Below, in pieces: positions 7,557 through 17,300 of a DNA stretch of 64,000 bases. A program made the translations under genes and the position numbers. This DNA is from Anaerovibrio sp. JC8 (GTDB lineage: Bacteria > Bacillota > Negativicutes > Selenomonadales > Selenomonadaceae): NCBI RefSeq assembly GCF_002100115.1, contig NZ_ANBM01000001.1:124001-188000 (forward strand). The letters run 5' to 3'. How positions within the stretch are numbered: position 1 is the stretch's first letter; the number at the start of each line of letters is the position of its first letter. The notes beneath the pieces are model-generated. The model searched no databases and had not been told where the DNA came from. It saw only the letters and a program-made list of their open reading frames with translations.

Positions 7557-8870
7557 ATGAAAGCTACAGACAAGAACACATTATCACGACGCAATTTTAT
7601 AAAGCTGATGGCCGGAGCAGGAGTTATGCTGGCGGGCGGAGGTATCTTGGCCCTACGGAAAACCAGTATGGGACGAGACATAGAAAATCATGCCCGCAGT
7701 TTGCTGCATGATAAGCAGTCCCAATATCTCCGTCAGCTGATTACCACTGATAATGCCCACAGCCGCCGCATTATGTGGCAGGCGGCAGAGCCCATGAAGG
7801 AGCCGCTGATACGCCTGCGGCTAAAAAAGGACACAAAACGGGAAATGGTTTTCCCCGTACAGGATGATTCCTTCTTCGATGATGGTGAAAACCATATTCA
7901 GTATTCTGCCTTACTGGATAATCTTGCCCCGGACACAGCCTATGAATTTGCCATTGAAGACGGCAAGGAGCAAACCGATTGGTTCCCGGTGCAGACAGCC
8001 GATGCCACGAAAGACGATTTCACCATGCTGATTTTCACTGACTCCCAGTCCAGTGATTACAGTGACTGGCGCAATGTGGCCCAAAGTGCCATTAAACGCC
8101 ATCCCGAAGCAGAGCTTTTTACCGACTTGGGAGACCTGGTGGATAACGGCGAGGACAGCAGCCAGTGGCGGGCCTGGTTCGGCTCTATTGAGGGTCTTAT
8201 TGACAGAATTCCTTTTGTGCCGGTTATGGGCAATCATGAGTGCTACAACCGGGATTGGAAGGAACAGCTGCCCATGGCCTACCTCCATTACTTCAATGTG
8301 CCGGATAACCACAGCAACAGCTTTAACCGCTATTACTATTCCTTTGACTATGGGCAGGTGCATTTTACAGTTCTAAACACCATGGAGCGGGAGCTGAAAA
8401 ATTTCAAGGACGGTTTAATGGAGGAACAGGTGGAATGGCTTCACAAAGACCTCAGTAGCACCAAGAAACCGTGGAAAATCGTCCTTATGCACCGGGATGT
8501 GCTGCAATACCGCATTGCCCGCCGGCCGGAGCGCAAGGAAGGAATTTCCGAAGAGGGCCAGCTCTTTATGCCTATCTTTGAACAATATGGGGTGGATATT
8601 GTATTGACGGGCCATCTCCACACCTACAGAAATCGGGGGCATATAGTGGGAGAAAGCCACAACGACAAGGGACCCCTTTATCTTTTATGTGGCCTTTCCG
8701 GCAATGTCCGCTATGACCGCCTTTGGACCAGCCATAGCCTGGATAAGGTTGTGGCACCACAGCCGGAAACCGACAACTACCTCACCATGAGGGTTGCCGG
8801 CAACAGCATTACCATCCGCTGCTTCCTGCCTGATGGCACCCAGCTGGATGAAATAAGCGTAACAAAATAA
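7557..8870 (+). CDS. Tat-exported metallophosphoesterase (purple acid phosphatase-like)
   Basis: A 437-residue secreted or membrane-anchored phosphoesterase. The N-terminus has the Tat motif SRRNFIKLM followed by a Gly/Ala-rich hydrophobic stretch. Residues about 45-140 look like the fibronectin-III-like N-terminal domain of purple acid phosphatases (IMWQAAEP, PDTAYEFAIEDG). The calcineurin-type core follows: FTDSQ (about residue 161), LGDLVDNG (about 191), GNHE (about 224), MHRD (about 306) and GHLHTY (about 346). The first motif has Asp-Ser-Gln rather than Asp-x-His, which some PAP-like enzymes share. The substrate cannot be read from the sequence. The gene stands alone between two terminators. 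Confidence 0.88.
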   Translation: MKATDKNTLSRRNFIKLMAGAGVMLAGGGILALRKTSMGRDIENHARSLLHDKQSQYLRQLITTDNAHSRRIMWQAAEPMKEPLIRLRLKKDTKREMVFPVQDDSFFDDGENHIQYSALLDNLAPDTAYEFAIEDGKEQTDWFPVQTADATKDDFTMLIFTDSQSSDYSDWRNVAQSAIKRHPEAELFTDLGDLVDNGEDSSQWRAWFGSIEGLIDRIPFVPVMGNHECYNRDWKEQLPMAYLHYFNVPDNHSNSFNRYYYSFDYGQVHFTVLNTMERELKNFKDGLMEEQVEWLHKDLSSTKKPWKIVLMHRDVLQYRIARRPERKEGISEEGQLFMPIFEQYGVDIVLTGHLHTYRNRGHIVGESHNDKGPLYLLCGLSGNVRYDRLWTSHSLDKVVAPQPETDNYLTMRVAGNSITIRCFLPDGTQLDEISVTK

Positions 8871-8882
8871 ATCAGCACAAAT

Positions 8883-8918
8883 AAAAAGCCGACTGGATAA
8901 TAAACCAGTCGGCTTCAC
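8883..8918. terminator. bidirectional terminator between metallophosphoesterase and glcF
   Basis: Perfect 11-bp stem AAGCCGACTGG (8886-8896) and CCAGTCGGCTT (8905-8915) between convergent genes, with T-rich tails on both sides. Confidence 0.9.
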
Positions 8919-8928
8919 TTTTATCTGC

Positions 8929-10242
8929 TTATTTCTGCTTGCCCAGCTTGTAGGACTCTGCCAACAGCTGAATTGGGTGATATACCACCTGTGGCATCTT
9001 ATTCTGTACGATACCGTCAGTTATATGCATGCGGCAGCTTGGGCAGCTGGCACAAACATAGTCCGCATTGGTGGCCTTGATATTTTCACACTTCCTGTCA
9101 TTAATCTGACGGGACAGCTCGTAATGGGCCAGGCTGAAGGAACCACCGGAACCGCAGCAACGGTCATGCTCCTTCATTTCCACGAAATTCAGGCCAGGAA
9201 TGGACTTAAGAATTTCACGAGGCTGCTCTGTTACATGAATACCACGCACCATGTGACATGGGTCATGCATGGTAACAGTCTTGTTGATAGCCCCCAGATT
9301 ATCGGTCTTGTAGCCGGTTTCTACCAGGAACTGGCTGATTTCACGAACCTTGTCGGCAATAGCCTGAGCTCTGGCAGCCCAATCCGGCTCATCCTCCAGC
9401 CATTTTGGATAGTCAAGGAGTGCTTCCACACAGGAACCACAGGCACCTACAATATAGTCGCACTCATAACGCTCAAACACCTCAATATTGTGCTTGGCCA
9501 TTTCGTTGGCCAGCTCAAAGGCACCGGATACGTGAACCGGAGTGCCGCAGCAGTGCTGAGCCCCCGGCAGAATTACCTCATGGCCATTTTCCTTCAAAAC
9601 CTCAATAACTGCCTTGCCCATGTCAGTGTACATGAAGTTGATGGTACAGCCAGTAAAGAAAGCTACCTTGTACTTAGGATTGTCCACCTTGATTACCGGT
9701 GGGAACTCGGCCCGCAATGGAGTAGCAGCCAGTGGTGCCGTGGCCCGATTAGGGTCCATGCCCGGCATTGGCAGACGGGACAGAACTGCATTCTTATCCG
9801 GAATATCCTTAAAGGTCAGCCAGCCAAACATACCACCCATACGCAGTACTGTGTTAAACAGCGGACGGTTGGACAGGAGGCTGAATACAGTCTTCTTTAT
9901 AGGGTTAAGCCCCCGGGCCTTAATGGTGGCGTGACGGCCGCGAAGTATCAATTCATCAGCCTTTACACCGCAAGGACAGTTGGCAGCGCAGGTCTTACAG
10001 GTCAGACACTGGGCCATCATGCCATCAAATTCCTTGGTAATCTCCAGCTTGCCGCTGAGAATGGCCTGCATAAGGGAAATCTTGCCTCGGGCAACGGAGA
10101 ACTCCTTGCGGGTTTCCCGATAAATCGGACAGCCCGCCTGACAGTTACCGCATTTCATGCAGTTGGCCAGGGCATCGTCTATATCCTTCAGCAATGTGGC
10201 ATCATGCTTGTTAATTTCCTCTGCTGTGATTTCATTAGCCAT
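8929..10242 (-). CDS. glcF: glycolate/lactate oxidase iron-sulfur subunit, GlcF/CCG family
   Basis: Electron-transfer partner of the flavoprotein encoded just upstream. The 437-residue protein has two [4Fe-4S] motifs near the N-terminus (CMKCGNCQAGC about residue 28 and CLTCKTCAANC about residue 83), then two cysteine-rich CCG domains (CCGTPVH near 236 and CCGSGGS near 351, the latter after HDPCHMVRG). This order is that of GlcF, LutA-like and heterodisulfide-reductase-type subunits. One base separates it from the glcD-like stop, with AGGAG in the overlap, so the pair is cotranslated. Whether the substrate is D-lactate, L-lactate or glycolate cannot be decided; D-lactate fits a fermentative anaerobe. 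Confidence 0.88.
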   Translation of the reverse strand: MANEITAEEINKHDATLLKDIDDALANCMKCGNCQAGCPIYRETRKEFSVARGKISLMQAILSGKLEITKEFDGMMAQCLTCKTCAANCPCGVKADELILRGRHATIKARGLNPIKKTVFSLLSNRPLFNTVLRMGGMFGWLTFKDIPDKNAVLSRLPMPGMDPNRATAPLAATPLRAEFPPVIKVDNPKYKVAFFTGCTINFMYTDMGKAVIEVLKENGHEVILPGAQHCCGTPVHVSGAFELANEMAKHNIEVFERYECDYIVGACGSCVEALLDYPKWLEDEPDWAARAQAIADKVREISQFLVETGYKTDNLGAINKTVTMHDPCHMVRGIHVTEQPREILKSIPGLNFVEMKEHDRCCGSGGSFSLAHYELSRQINDRKCENIKATNADYVCASCPSCRMHITDGIVQNKMPQVVYHPIQLLAESYKLGKQK

Positions 10243-10243
10243 A

Positions 10244-11629
10244 TTAACACTCTCCTATCAGCTTGCCAGGGTTCAAAATCAGATTAGGATCAAGAGCCCG
10301 CTTGATAGCCTTCATGGCGTTCATACCTTCCTTGCCGTGCTGGAGTTCCATCCAAGGCAGCTTGCCCAGGCCGATACCATGCTCACCGGAAAGGGTACCG
10401 CCCAATTCAACTGCACCACGGAAAATCACATCCATAGCCTTGTGAACCCGCTCCATTTCCTCCTTGTCACGAAGATCACAAACAATAGTAGGATGCATAT
10501 TGCCATCACCGGCATGGCCGAAGGTACCAATAGTTACATTGTAATCCTTGGCAGCCTTTGTAACGATATTCAGGAAGGCCGTCAGCTTGCTTCTTGGCAC
10601 GGTGGCATCCTCCACGAAGGTAGTAGGGCGGAGCTTTGCCAGACAAGGCAAGGCCATACGGCGTGCAGTCCAAAGCTGCTCCTTGTGCTCCGGAGACTTG
10701 GCCAGAGTAACCTCAGCCGCATTGTTCTTCTTCAATACTTCCAGAACCTTTTCCTTTTCGTCGGCAACAATGACAGGATGACCATCAACCTCCAGAAGAA
10801 GAATAGCCGCTGCATCAGTTGGCAGACCTACATGCATAAAGTCTTCTACTGTACGGATGGAGGCATTATCCAAAATCTCCATGGTAGCCGGAATAATCTT
10901 GGCCGCAATAATATCAGATACGGCATTGCCCGCATCCTCCAGAGTGTTAAATACGGCAATCATGCTGGCCTGAGCCTCAGGCTTTGGTACCAGCTTCAGA
11001 TAAGCTTTCGTAACAATACCCAAAGTGCCCTCAGAGCCTGTGAACAGCTTGGTCATGTCATAGCCGGATACATCCTTTACGTTCTTGCCGCCGGTGTGAA
11101 TAATATCGCCGTTGGCCAGAACAACCTCCAGCCCCTGAACATAGTTCTTGGTGATGCCATACTTCAAGCCACGGAGACCGCCGGAATTTTCACAGATGGT
11201 GCCACCCAGACTGGCAGTCTTAACAGTACCAGGATCCGGTGGATAAATAAGACCATGTGGTGCCACATAATCATTAATATCCTGTACCACAACACCAACC
11301 TCAACCTCAGCAATAAGATTCTCCAAATCCAGATCAATAATCTTGTTGAAGCGAAGCATCAGCAGCACAATACCGCCCTTCAGCGGTGCAGTCCCTGCAG
11401 ACAGATTGGTGCCGGAGCCTCTAGGATAAACCGGAATCTTGTGCTCGTTGGCAAACTTCATAATGGCGGAAACTTCCTGAACATTGCCAGGTGATACTAC
11501 TACATCAGGCATATAAATATGACCAGGTGTTGCATCATAAGAATACGCGTAAAGGGCTTCTTTAGAATGAAGAACATTTTCATCCCCAACAATCTTCTTC
11601 ATCTCGGCAATTAATTGATCCTTTTCCAT
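10244..11629 (-). CDS. glcD: FAD-linked 2-hydroxyacid dehydrogenase, GlcD/D-lactate dehydrogenase type
   Basis: Flavoprotein of 461 residues that oxidises a 2-hydroxyacid and passes electrons to the iron-sulfur subunit and probably to an electron-transfer flavoprotein or quinone. The PCMH FAD-binding domain shows YPRGSGTNLSAG (about residue 68) and ICENSGGLRGLKYG (about 140); the C-terminal FAD-oxidase domain ends with GTLSGEHGIGLGK (about 405). AAGGAGAG precedes the ATG. Upstream lie a palindrome fitting the GntR/FadR operator pattern and a leader with alternative hairpins, so expression is likely substrate-controlled. No permease or etf genes are adjacent. Confidence 0.88.
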   Translation of the reverse strand: MEKDQLIAEMKKIVGDENVLHSKEALYAYSYDATPGHIYMPDVVVSPGNVQEVSAIMKFANEHKIPVYPRGSGTNLSAGTAPLKGGIVLLMLRFNKIIDLDLENLIAEVEVGVVVQDINDYVAPHGLIYPPDPGTVKTASLGGTICENSGGLRGLKYGITKNYVQGLEVVLANGDIIHTGGKNVKDVSGYDMTKLFTGSEGTLGIVTKAYLKLVPKPEAQASMIAVFNTLEDAGNAVSDIIAAKIIPATMEILDNASIRTVEDFMHVGLPTDAAAILLLEVDGHPVIVADEKEKVLEVLKKNNAAEVTLAKSPEHKEQLWTARRMALPCLAKLRPTTFVEDATVPRSKLTAFLNIVTKAAKDYNVTIGTFGHAGDGNMHPTIVCDLRDKEEMERVHKAMDVIFRGAVELGGTLSGEHGIGLGKLPWMELQHGKEGMNAMKAIKRALDPNLILNPGKLIGEC

Positions 11630-11682
11630 ACTTACTCTCCTTTAATATAAATCAAAAATAAACCGATAATGTCCTACTTTAA

Positions 11683-11697
11683 ATTTGTTCGACAAAT
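11683..11697. promoter_or_regulatory. GntR/FadR-type operator candidate before glcD
   Basis: ATTTGT-TCG-ACAAAT is a perfect 6-base-arm palindrome with the GTnnnAC core of FadR-subfamily GntR operators (the family of LldR and LutR). It overlaps a possible -35 box (TTGTCG, 18 bases, CATTAT on the minus strand). Confidence 0.6.
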
Positions 11698-11723
11698 CTG
11701 AATATAATCCTTCTTTTGAAAAT

Positions 11724-11780
11724 AAAAAAAGAGCCCATATTTTTAATAAAGCCATAAATATACAGCAAAATAAAGGGCTC
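11724..11780 (-). terminator. second leader hairpin before glcD, with seven T
   Basis: Minus-strand GAGCCC (11775-11780) can pair with GGGCTC (11731-11736), directly followed by seven T (11724-11730). Its 5' arm is also the 3' arm of the hairpin at 11775-11811, so the two structures exclude each other. Confidence 0.6.
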
Positions 11781-11811
11781 ACGCCATAAAAAAATCTTAT
11801 GACGTGAACCC
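11775..11811 (-). terminator. long hairpin after the nucleoside phosphorylase gene
   Basis: Fifteen-bp stem (11775-11789 with 11797-11811, two G-U pairs) followed on the minus strand by TTTATTTT. It may end the upstream gene or act as antiterminator for the next hairpin. Confidence 0.75.
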
Positions 11812-11869
11812 AAAATTTTCAGATTATGTCTGACGATTAGATAATAAATTTTCCCACGAAAAATAATTA

Positions 11870-13210
11870 TTATCGCATAGTGACCCCATCCTTATCGACA
11901 ACGGCATACACCAGCTTCGATTTTTCCGGTGCCTGCTGACTATAGCTTAAAGCCTCATAATATCGTTTAACTGCCGGAGAAAGCAACTCTTCCCTGGAGG
12001 TATAGAATTTGGCCAATACATCTCCAATATTCACCTTGTCTCCGGTTTTTTTGCATATTGTTATGCCGGCCGTAGGGTCAATAATGCTGTCCAGGGTCTC
12101 CCTGCCAGCCCCCAGCATGGTGGATGCTATGCCAATGGACTCAGTATCCATTGCCGAAATATATCCCTCTCTGTCTGACTTGACCTCATAGCAAACTGCG
12201 GCTCTGGTAAATTCCTCAGGATTGTCAAATACGGAGATATCTCCTCCCTGTGCCTGTACCATTTCCTTAAATTTGTCCATGGCCTCGCCGTTCTCTATTG
12301 CTTTTCTTACCATGGCAATACATTCCGGCCTGTCTCCCTTGCCGGCCATCATCAGCAGGGTAGCAGATAATTCTTCACACTCCAGTGTCAAATCAGCCGG
12401 CCCCCTGCCATTTAATACATCTACTACTTCCTTGACCTCCAGGGCATTACCGATATTTTCCCCCAATGGTATATCCATATTGGTAACATAAGCCATGGTT
12501 CGTTTACCATTATGCTCACCGATCGCAACCATTTTTTGAGCCAAGGTAACTGCATCGGATACATTCTTCATAAATGCTCCACTGCCGCATTTTACATCAA
12601 GCAGAATGCAATCAGCCCCCGCAGCCAGCTTTTTGCTCATAATCGATGATGCAATAAGAGGAATACTTGGCACACTTCCCGTTACATCCCGCAGGGCATA
12701 AAGCTTTTTATCGGCCGGTGCCAAATTACCGCTCTGGCCAATGACGCTGACTCCTATCTTATTCACTTGATTAAAAAAGGACTCCTTGTCCAGTACGGTA
12801 TTATATCCCGGTATGGATTCCAGCTTGTCCACTGTTCCACCGGTATGCCCCAGTCCCCGGCCACTCATTTTGGCCATTTTCACACCACAGGAGGCCACAA
12901 TAGGCGCCACAGCCATAGTGGTTTTATCCCCAACGCCTCCCGTAGAGTGCTTGTCCACCTTTATGCCGTTAATAGGAGATAGATCAATCATGTCACCGGA
13001 ATGAGCCATGGCCATGGTGAAATCTGCCAACTCCCGGTCCTCCATCCCCTGAAAATAAATTGCCATCAAAAGGGCTGAGGTCTGATAATCCGGTATGGAA
13101 CCATCAACGCACCCATCAATAAAGTATTGTATTTCTTCCTTGCTTAAACTGGCGCCATCCCTTTTTTTACTTATAACATCAACCATTCGAAAATGCTTTA
13201 CATTTGGCAT
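11870..13210 (-). CDS. pdp: pyrimidine-nucleoside (thymidine) phosphorylase
   Basis: Splits thymidine, deoxyuridine or uridine with phosphate to base and (deoxy)ribose 1-phosphate in nucleoside salvage. The 446 residues match the family's 430-445. Visible motifs: KHSTGGVGDKTT (about residues 83-94), SGRGLGHTGGTVDKLE, and the family-3 glycosyltransferase helical domain at the N-terminus. I chose the ATG at 13208-13210, which has GAGAGGG about nine bases upstream; a TTG at 13228 would add six residues. Whether it is the uridine-accepting Pdp or strict DeoA type cannot be read here. It is followed by a strong hairpin; no other salvage gene is adjacent. Confidence 0.92.
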   Translation of the reverse strand: MPNVKHFRMVDVISKKRDGASLSKEEIQYFIDGCVDGSIPDYQTSALLMAIYFQGMEDRELADFTMAMAHSGDMIDLSPINGIKVDKHSTGGVGDKTTMAVAPIVASCGVKMAKMSGRGLGHTGGTVDKLESIPGYNTVLDKESFFNQVNKIGVSVIGQSGNLAPADKKLYALRDVTGSVPSIPLIASSIMSKKLAAGADCILLDVKCGSGAFMKNVSDAVTLAQKMVAIGEHNGKRTMAYVTNMDIPLGENIGNALEVKEVVDVLNGRGPADLTLECEELSATLLMMAGKGDRPECIAMVRKAIENGEAMDKFKEMVQAQGGDISVFDNPEEFTRAAVCYEVKSDREGYISAMDTESIGIASTMLGAGRETLDSIIDPTAGITICKKTGDKVNIGDVLAKFYTSREELLSPAVKRYYEALSYSQQAPEKSKLVYAVVDKDGVTMR

Positions 13211-13297
13211 ATAGCTTATCCCTCTCAAATCAGACTCATTACCTTTTTCCTGAAGTTCAGACGCCCCAGAACAAACAGCAGAAAGTGACGCAATATA

Positions 13298-14197
13298 TCA
13301 AAAGTCATCTAAAAAGGACCATTCAGCCTCCAGGGTCATATCACCGTCAGTAACTTCATAGGCAATTGCTATCATTTTGCCCGGCTCACGGGGATCCTTG
13401 ATAACCGGTTCAATAATATCACCCAAGCGTCTGGTAAACATTCCCTTGCTGATATTCAATTCGGTACCATCAGCCAAACGCCAGCCTGCTTCACCATTTT
13501 CACATTCAATCTTTTCAGCTCCCTCCGGGGCCAAAAAGCGGATTTCCGCCAGACTATCCCCTTCTCCGTAGGGCTTCATGCTGAAATAGCCGGTTTCTCC
13601 CCCCTGGAAATTGTAGCTGCCCACGTAGCTATTGATAACTGCCGGGTCAAGCGCCTTCTCAAACTTGTCTTCATCCAGGGTCTTGACCACCTTGGCCGGA
13701 TTGCCTACTACCAAACTATAATCCGGTACGTCCTTGGTTACCACGGAGCCCGCCCCTACAATGGCGTGCTTTCCCACGGTCACCCCCGGCAAAATAGTGG
13801 CCCCTGCCCCTATCCAGGCTGCTTTTTTAATCAGAACAGGCTTACAGGTCAGCACCTGCCGCTCATAAGGATCGTGATTATTTGACAAAATGGATACATT
13901 GCCGGCTATCTGGACGTCATCCTCAATGGTAATGCCGCCCCGGGCCATGGCCAGCAAATTGCTGTTGATATAAACATTCTTGCCGATAACCATATTCTCG
14001 GCGCACACTGCTGACAGAGGCGCCACAATGTAGCTTCCCTCACCAAAATGCTCACCAAATATATCCTTGATGGCCGCCATATATTCATCAGTACGTGGCA
14101 TGGTATGATTCAGGGCAAATAGCTTCTGCTCCAAGGTAACAGCCCGCTGCTTATCTGTATCCTTCAATTTACGTAAATCCACTACAAATTCTTCCAT
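13298..14197 (-). CDS. hexapeptide-repeat acyltransferase (Maa/LacA-like) with extra C-terminal domain
   Basis: Residues about 1-175 resemble sugar O-acetyltransferases: a left-handed beta-helix with repeats such as IGKNVYINS, IEDDVQIAGNV, WIGAGATILPGVTVG and IVGAGSVVTKDVP, and the active-site region SNNHDPY. It ends in GNPAKVVKTL, where ordinary family members of about 185-210 residues stop. Here about 120 further residues follow, with a beta-rich look (SYNFQGGETGYFSM, EIRFLAPEGAE, DGDMTLEAEWSF) and no family I recognise. The acceptor is unknown. GGGGATAAT precedes the ATG. Neighbours, nucleoside phosphorylase and ileS, give no clue. Confidence 0.8.
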   Translation of the reverse strand: MEEFVVDLRKLKDTDKQRAVTLEQKLFALNHTMPRTDEYMAAIKDIFGEHFGEGSYIVAPLSAVCAENMVIGKNVYINSNLLAMARGGITIEDDVQIAGNVSILSNNHDPYERQVLTCKPVLIKKAAWIGAGATILPGVTVGKHAIVGAGSVVTKDVPDYSLVVGNPAKVVKTLDEDKFEKALDPAVINSYVGSYNFQGGETGYFSMKPYGEGDSLAEIRFLAPEGAEKIECENGEAGWRLADGTELNISKGMFTRRLGDIIEPVIKDPREPGKMIAIAYEVTDGDMTLEAEWSFLDDF

Positions 14198-14285
14198 GTT
14201 ATTATCCCCAAACTCTCTTTTAAAATATAAAATCTACTTAAATTTTACACCAAGTTACAAAAAAATGTAAACTGCAAACAAAGCA

Positions 14286-14321
14286 AAGCCCCTGCCGCTT
14301 TAAAACAAACAGCAGGGGCCC
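14286..14321 (-). terminator. ileS terminator
   Basis: GCCCCTGC (14288-14295) and GCAGGGGC (14312-14319) form an 8-bp GC stem just after the ileS stop; the T-run is weak. Confidence 0.75.
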
Positions 14322-14346
14322 TGATTATTTACTTATATTGCTTGTA

Positions 14347-17300
14347 TTACTTTACAGCCAAAGTAATATTCTCACCATTGATATTCCATTCCTTCACGAA
14401 ACCGTCGGTGGAACCGTAGGTGATGCCGTCACAAAGAACGATTTTCTTGATCATGTCCTCATTGCGGCTCATGATATCAGTCAGCTTATCATTGCCGGCA
14501 GCAAATACATTGATGCGGTCGGTTACCTCAAAGCCATTTTCCTTACGCATGGTCTGAAGCTTGGAAATGATCTCACGTACAAAGCCTTCTTCAACCAGCT
14601 CAGGGGTAAGGGTGGTTTCCAAAGCAATGGTAACACTGCCATAACGCTGGGTAGCAAAGCCCTCAGTCTGGGACATGGTAATATCAATATCCTCAGGCTC
14701 CAGCTCAACCTCGCCGCTCTTTAAGGACAGCTTCAGCTTGCCGGTCTTGTCCAGCTCCTCCTTGGCGGCTGCGCCATCAAGAGTAGCCAGGGCAGCCTTA
14801 ACCTCGCCAATCTGCTTGCCAACCTTTGGACCAAGCACCTTGAACTGAGGCTTCAGGGTGTAGGAGAGATATTCCTCCATATCATCCTTGAACTCAACAT
14901 GCTTTACATTCAACTCGCCAGCCACGATTTCCTTGAAGAAGTCATTGAGCTCGCTGTCAGCCTTGACAAAGATATTGCCGATTGGCTGACGGTTCTTGAT
15001 ATTGGAAGCATTACGGGCTGCACGGCCAAGAACAACCACATCCAGTACCAGCTCCATGTTCTTTTCCAGCTCGGCATCAATAAATGCCTCGTTGGCTACA
15101 GGGAAGTCGGTCATGTGAACGGAAATTGGTGCCTTGTCGTCTACGCTGCAAACCAGATTGCGGTAAATGCTCTCAGTAATAAATGGAACCATAGGTGCTG
15201 CCAGCTTAATAACAGTAACCAGGGCAGTGTACAGAGTCATGTAAGCGTTAATCTTATCCTGGTTCATTTCCTTGCCCCAGAACCGCTCACGGCTGCGGCG
15301 TACATACCAGTTGGACAGCTCATCCACAAATTCCTGGAGAACCTTGGCAGTCTCGGTAACCTTGTAGTTGGCCAGATTGTTGTCCACAGTCTTAATAAGG
15401 GTATTCAGACGGGACAGTACCCACTTGTCCATTACGGACAGCTTGTCATAATCCAGCTCATACTTGGTCGCATCAAAATTATCAATATTGGCATAAAGCA
15501 CATAGAATGCATAGGTATTCCACAGGGTACCCATGAACTTGCGCTGGCCTTCCTGTACCGCATCATCATGGAAGCGGTTTGGCAGCCAAGGAGCACTGTT
15601 TTCGTAGAAATACCAGCGAATAGCATCTGCGCCATGCTTGTTAAGGGCATCCATTGGGTCAACGGCGTTGCCCTTGGACTTGCTCATCTTCTTGCCGTCC
15701 TTGTCCTGAACGTGACCGAGAACGATTACATTCTTGTAGGAGGAATCATCAAAGAGCAATGTGGAAATTGCCAGCAGTGAATAGAACCAGCCACGGGTCT
15801 GGTCCACGGCCTCGGAAATAAAGTCAGCCGGATAACGCTCCTCAAAGATTTCCTTGTTTTCAAACGGATAATGCCACTGGGCAAACGGCATGGAACCGGA
15901 ATCGAACCAGCAGTCAATAACCTCCGGTACACGCTTCATTTCCTTGCCACAGTCAGGGCACTTAATGGTTACTGCATCAATATATGGGCGGTGCAGCTCA
16001 ATATCCTCCGGGCAGTTGTCGGACATGGACTTCAGCTCCTCGATGGAACCAATGGAATGCTGACAGCCACAGGAGCACTCCCAGATATTCAGTGGAGTAC
16101 CCCAATAACGGTTACGGCTGATACCCCAATCCTGTACGTGCTCCAGCCACTCACCAAAACGGCCCTTGCCGATGGTATCTGGAAGCCAGTTAATGGTATT
16201 GTTGTTGGCAATGAGTCTTTCCTTTACATCAGTCATCTTGATGAACCAGGACTCACGGGCGTAGTAAATCAGTGGAGTATCGCAACGCCAGCAATGAGGA
16301 TAGCTGTGCTCGAACTTAGGTGCCTTGAAGAGCTTGCCGGAAGCCTTCAAATCATCCAGAATCATTGGGTCAGCATCCTTTACGAATACACCGGCCCACT
16401 TGGTTTCCTCGGTCATGTTGCCCTTGCTGTCAACGAACTGAACAAAGTCCATGTCATAGTTGCGGCAAACCCGGGCATCGTCCTCACCAAATGCAGGAGC
16501 AGTATGAACGATACCAGTACCATCGGAAGTAGTAACATAATCATCGCACATTACGAAGAAGCACTGCTTCTTGATCTTGCCCTCAGCAAATGAATAAAGT
16601 GGCTCATATTCCTTGCGCTCCAGAGTCTTGCCCTTGAACCGTTCAACGATTTCTACCTTGGCAGCTTCCTCCGGGTTGTCCTTGGACTTGATGCCGGAGA
16701 ATACGCTCTCCACCAGAGCCTCAGCCAAAATCAGATACTCGCCGTTGCAGCTTACCTTTACATAATCCACCTCCGGATTTACTACCAAACCCAGGTTGGA
16801 AGGCAGGGTCCAAGGTGTGGTGGTCCAGGCCAGGAAGGAAGTATTGTCCTCACCCTTTACCTTGAAGCGAACCATGGCGGAGCGTTCCTTGATATCCTTG
16901 TAGCCCTGGGCTACCTCGTGGGAGGACAGAGGGGTACCGCAACGAGGGCAGTAAGGAACTACCTTGTGGCCCTTGTAGAGCAGGCCCTTCTTCCAGATTT
17001 CGTTAAGAGCCCACCAAACGGACTCAATGTAATTATTTTCATAAGTAATGTAAGGATTATCCATATCAGCCCAGAAGCCAACAACATCGGAGAATTCCTC
17101 CCACATGCCCTTGTACTTCCAAACGGACTCACGGCATTCCTTGATAAATGGCTCAATACCGTACTTTTCAATCTGCTCCTTGCCATCCAGGCCCAGCTTC
17201 TTCTCCACTTCCAGCTCTACAGGCAGGCCATGGGTATCCCAACCGGCCTTGCGGAGAATCTTCTTGCCCTTCATGGACTGATAACGAGGCAGCATATCCT

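Noticed and set aside
8977-11494. Two long plus-strand frames opposite glcF and glcD
   Set aside because: Shadow frames of two well-supported genes.
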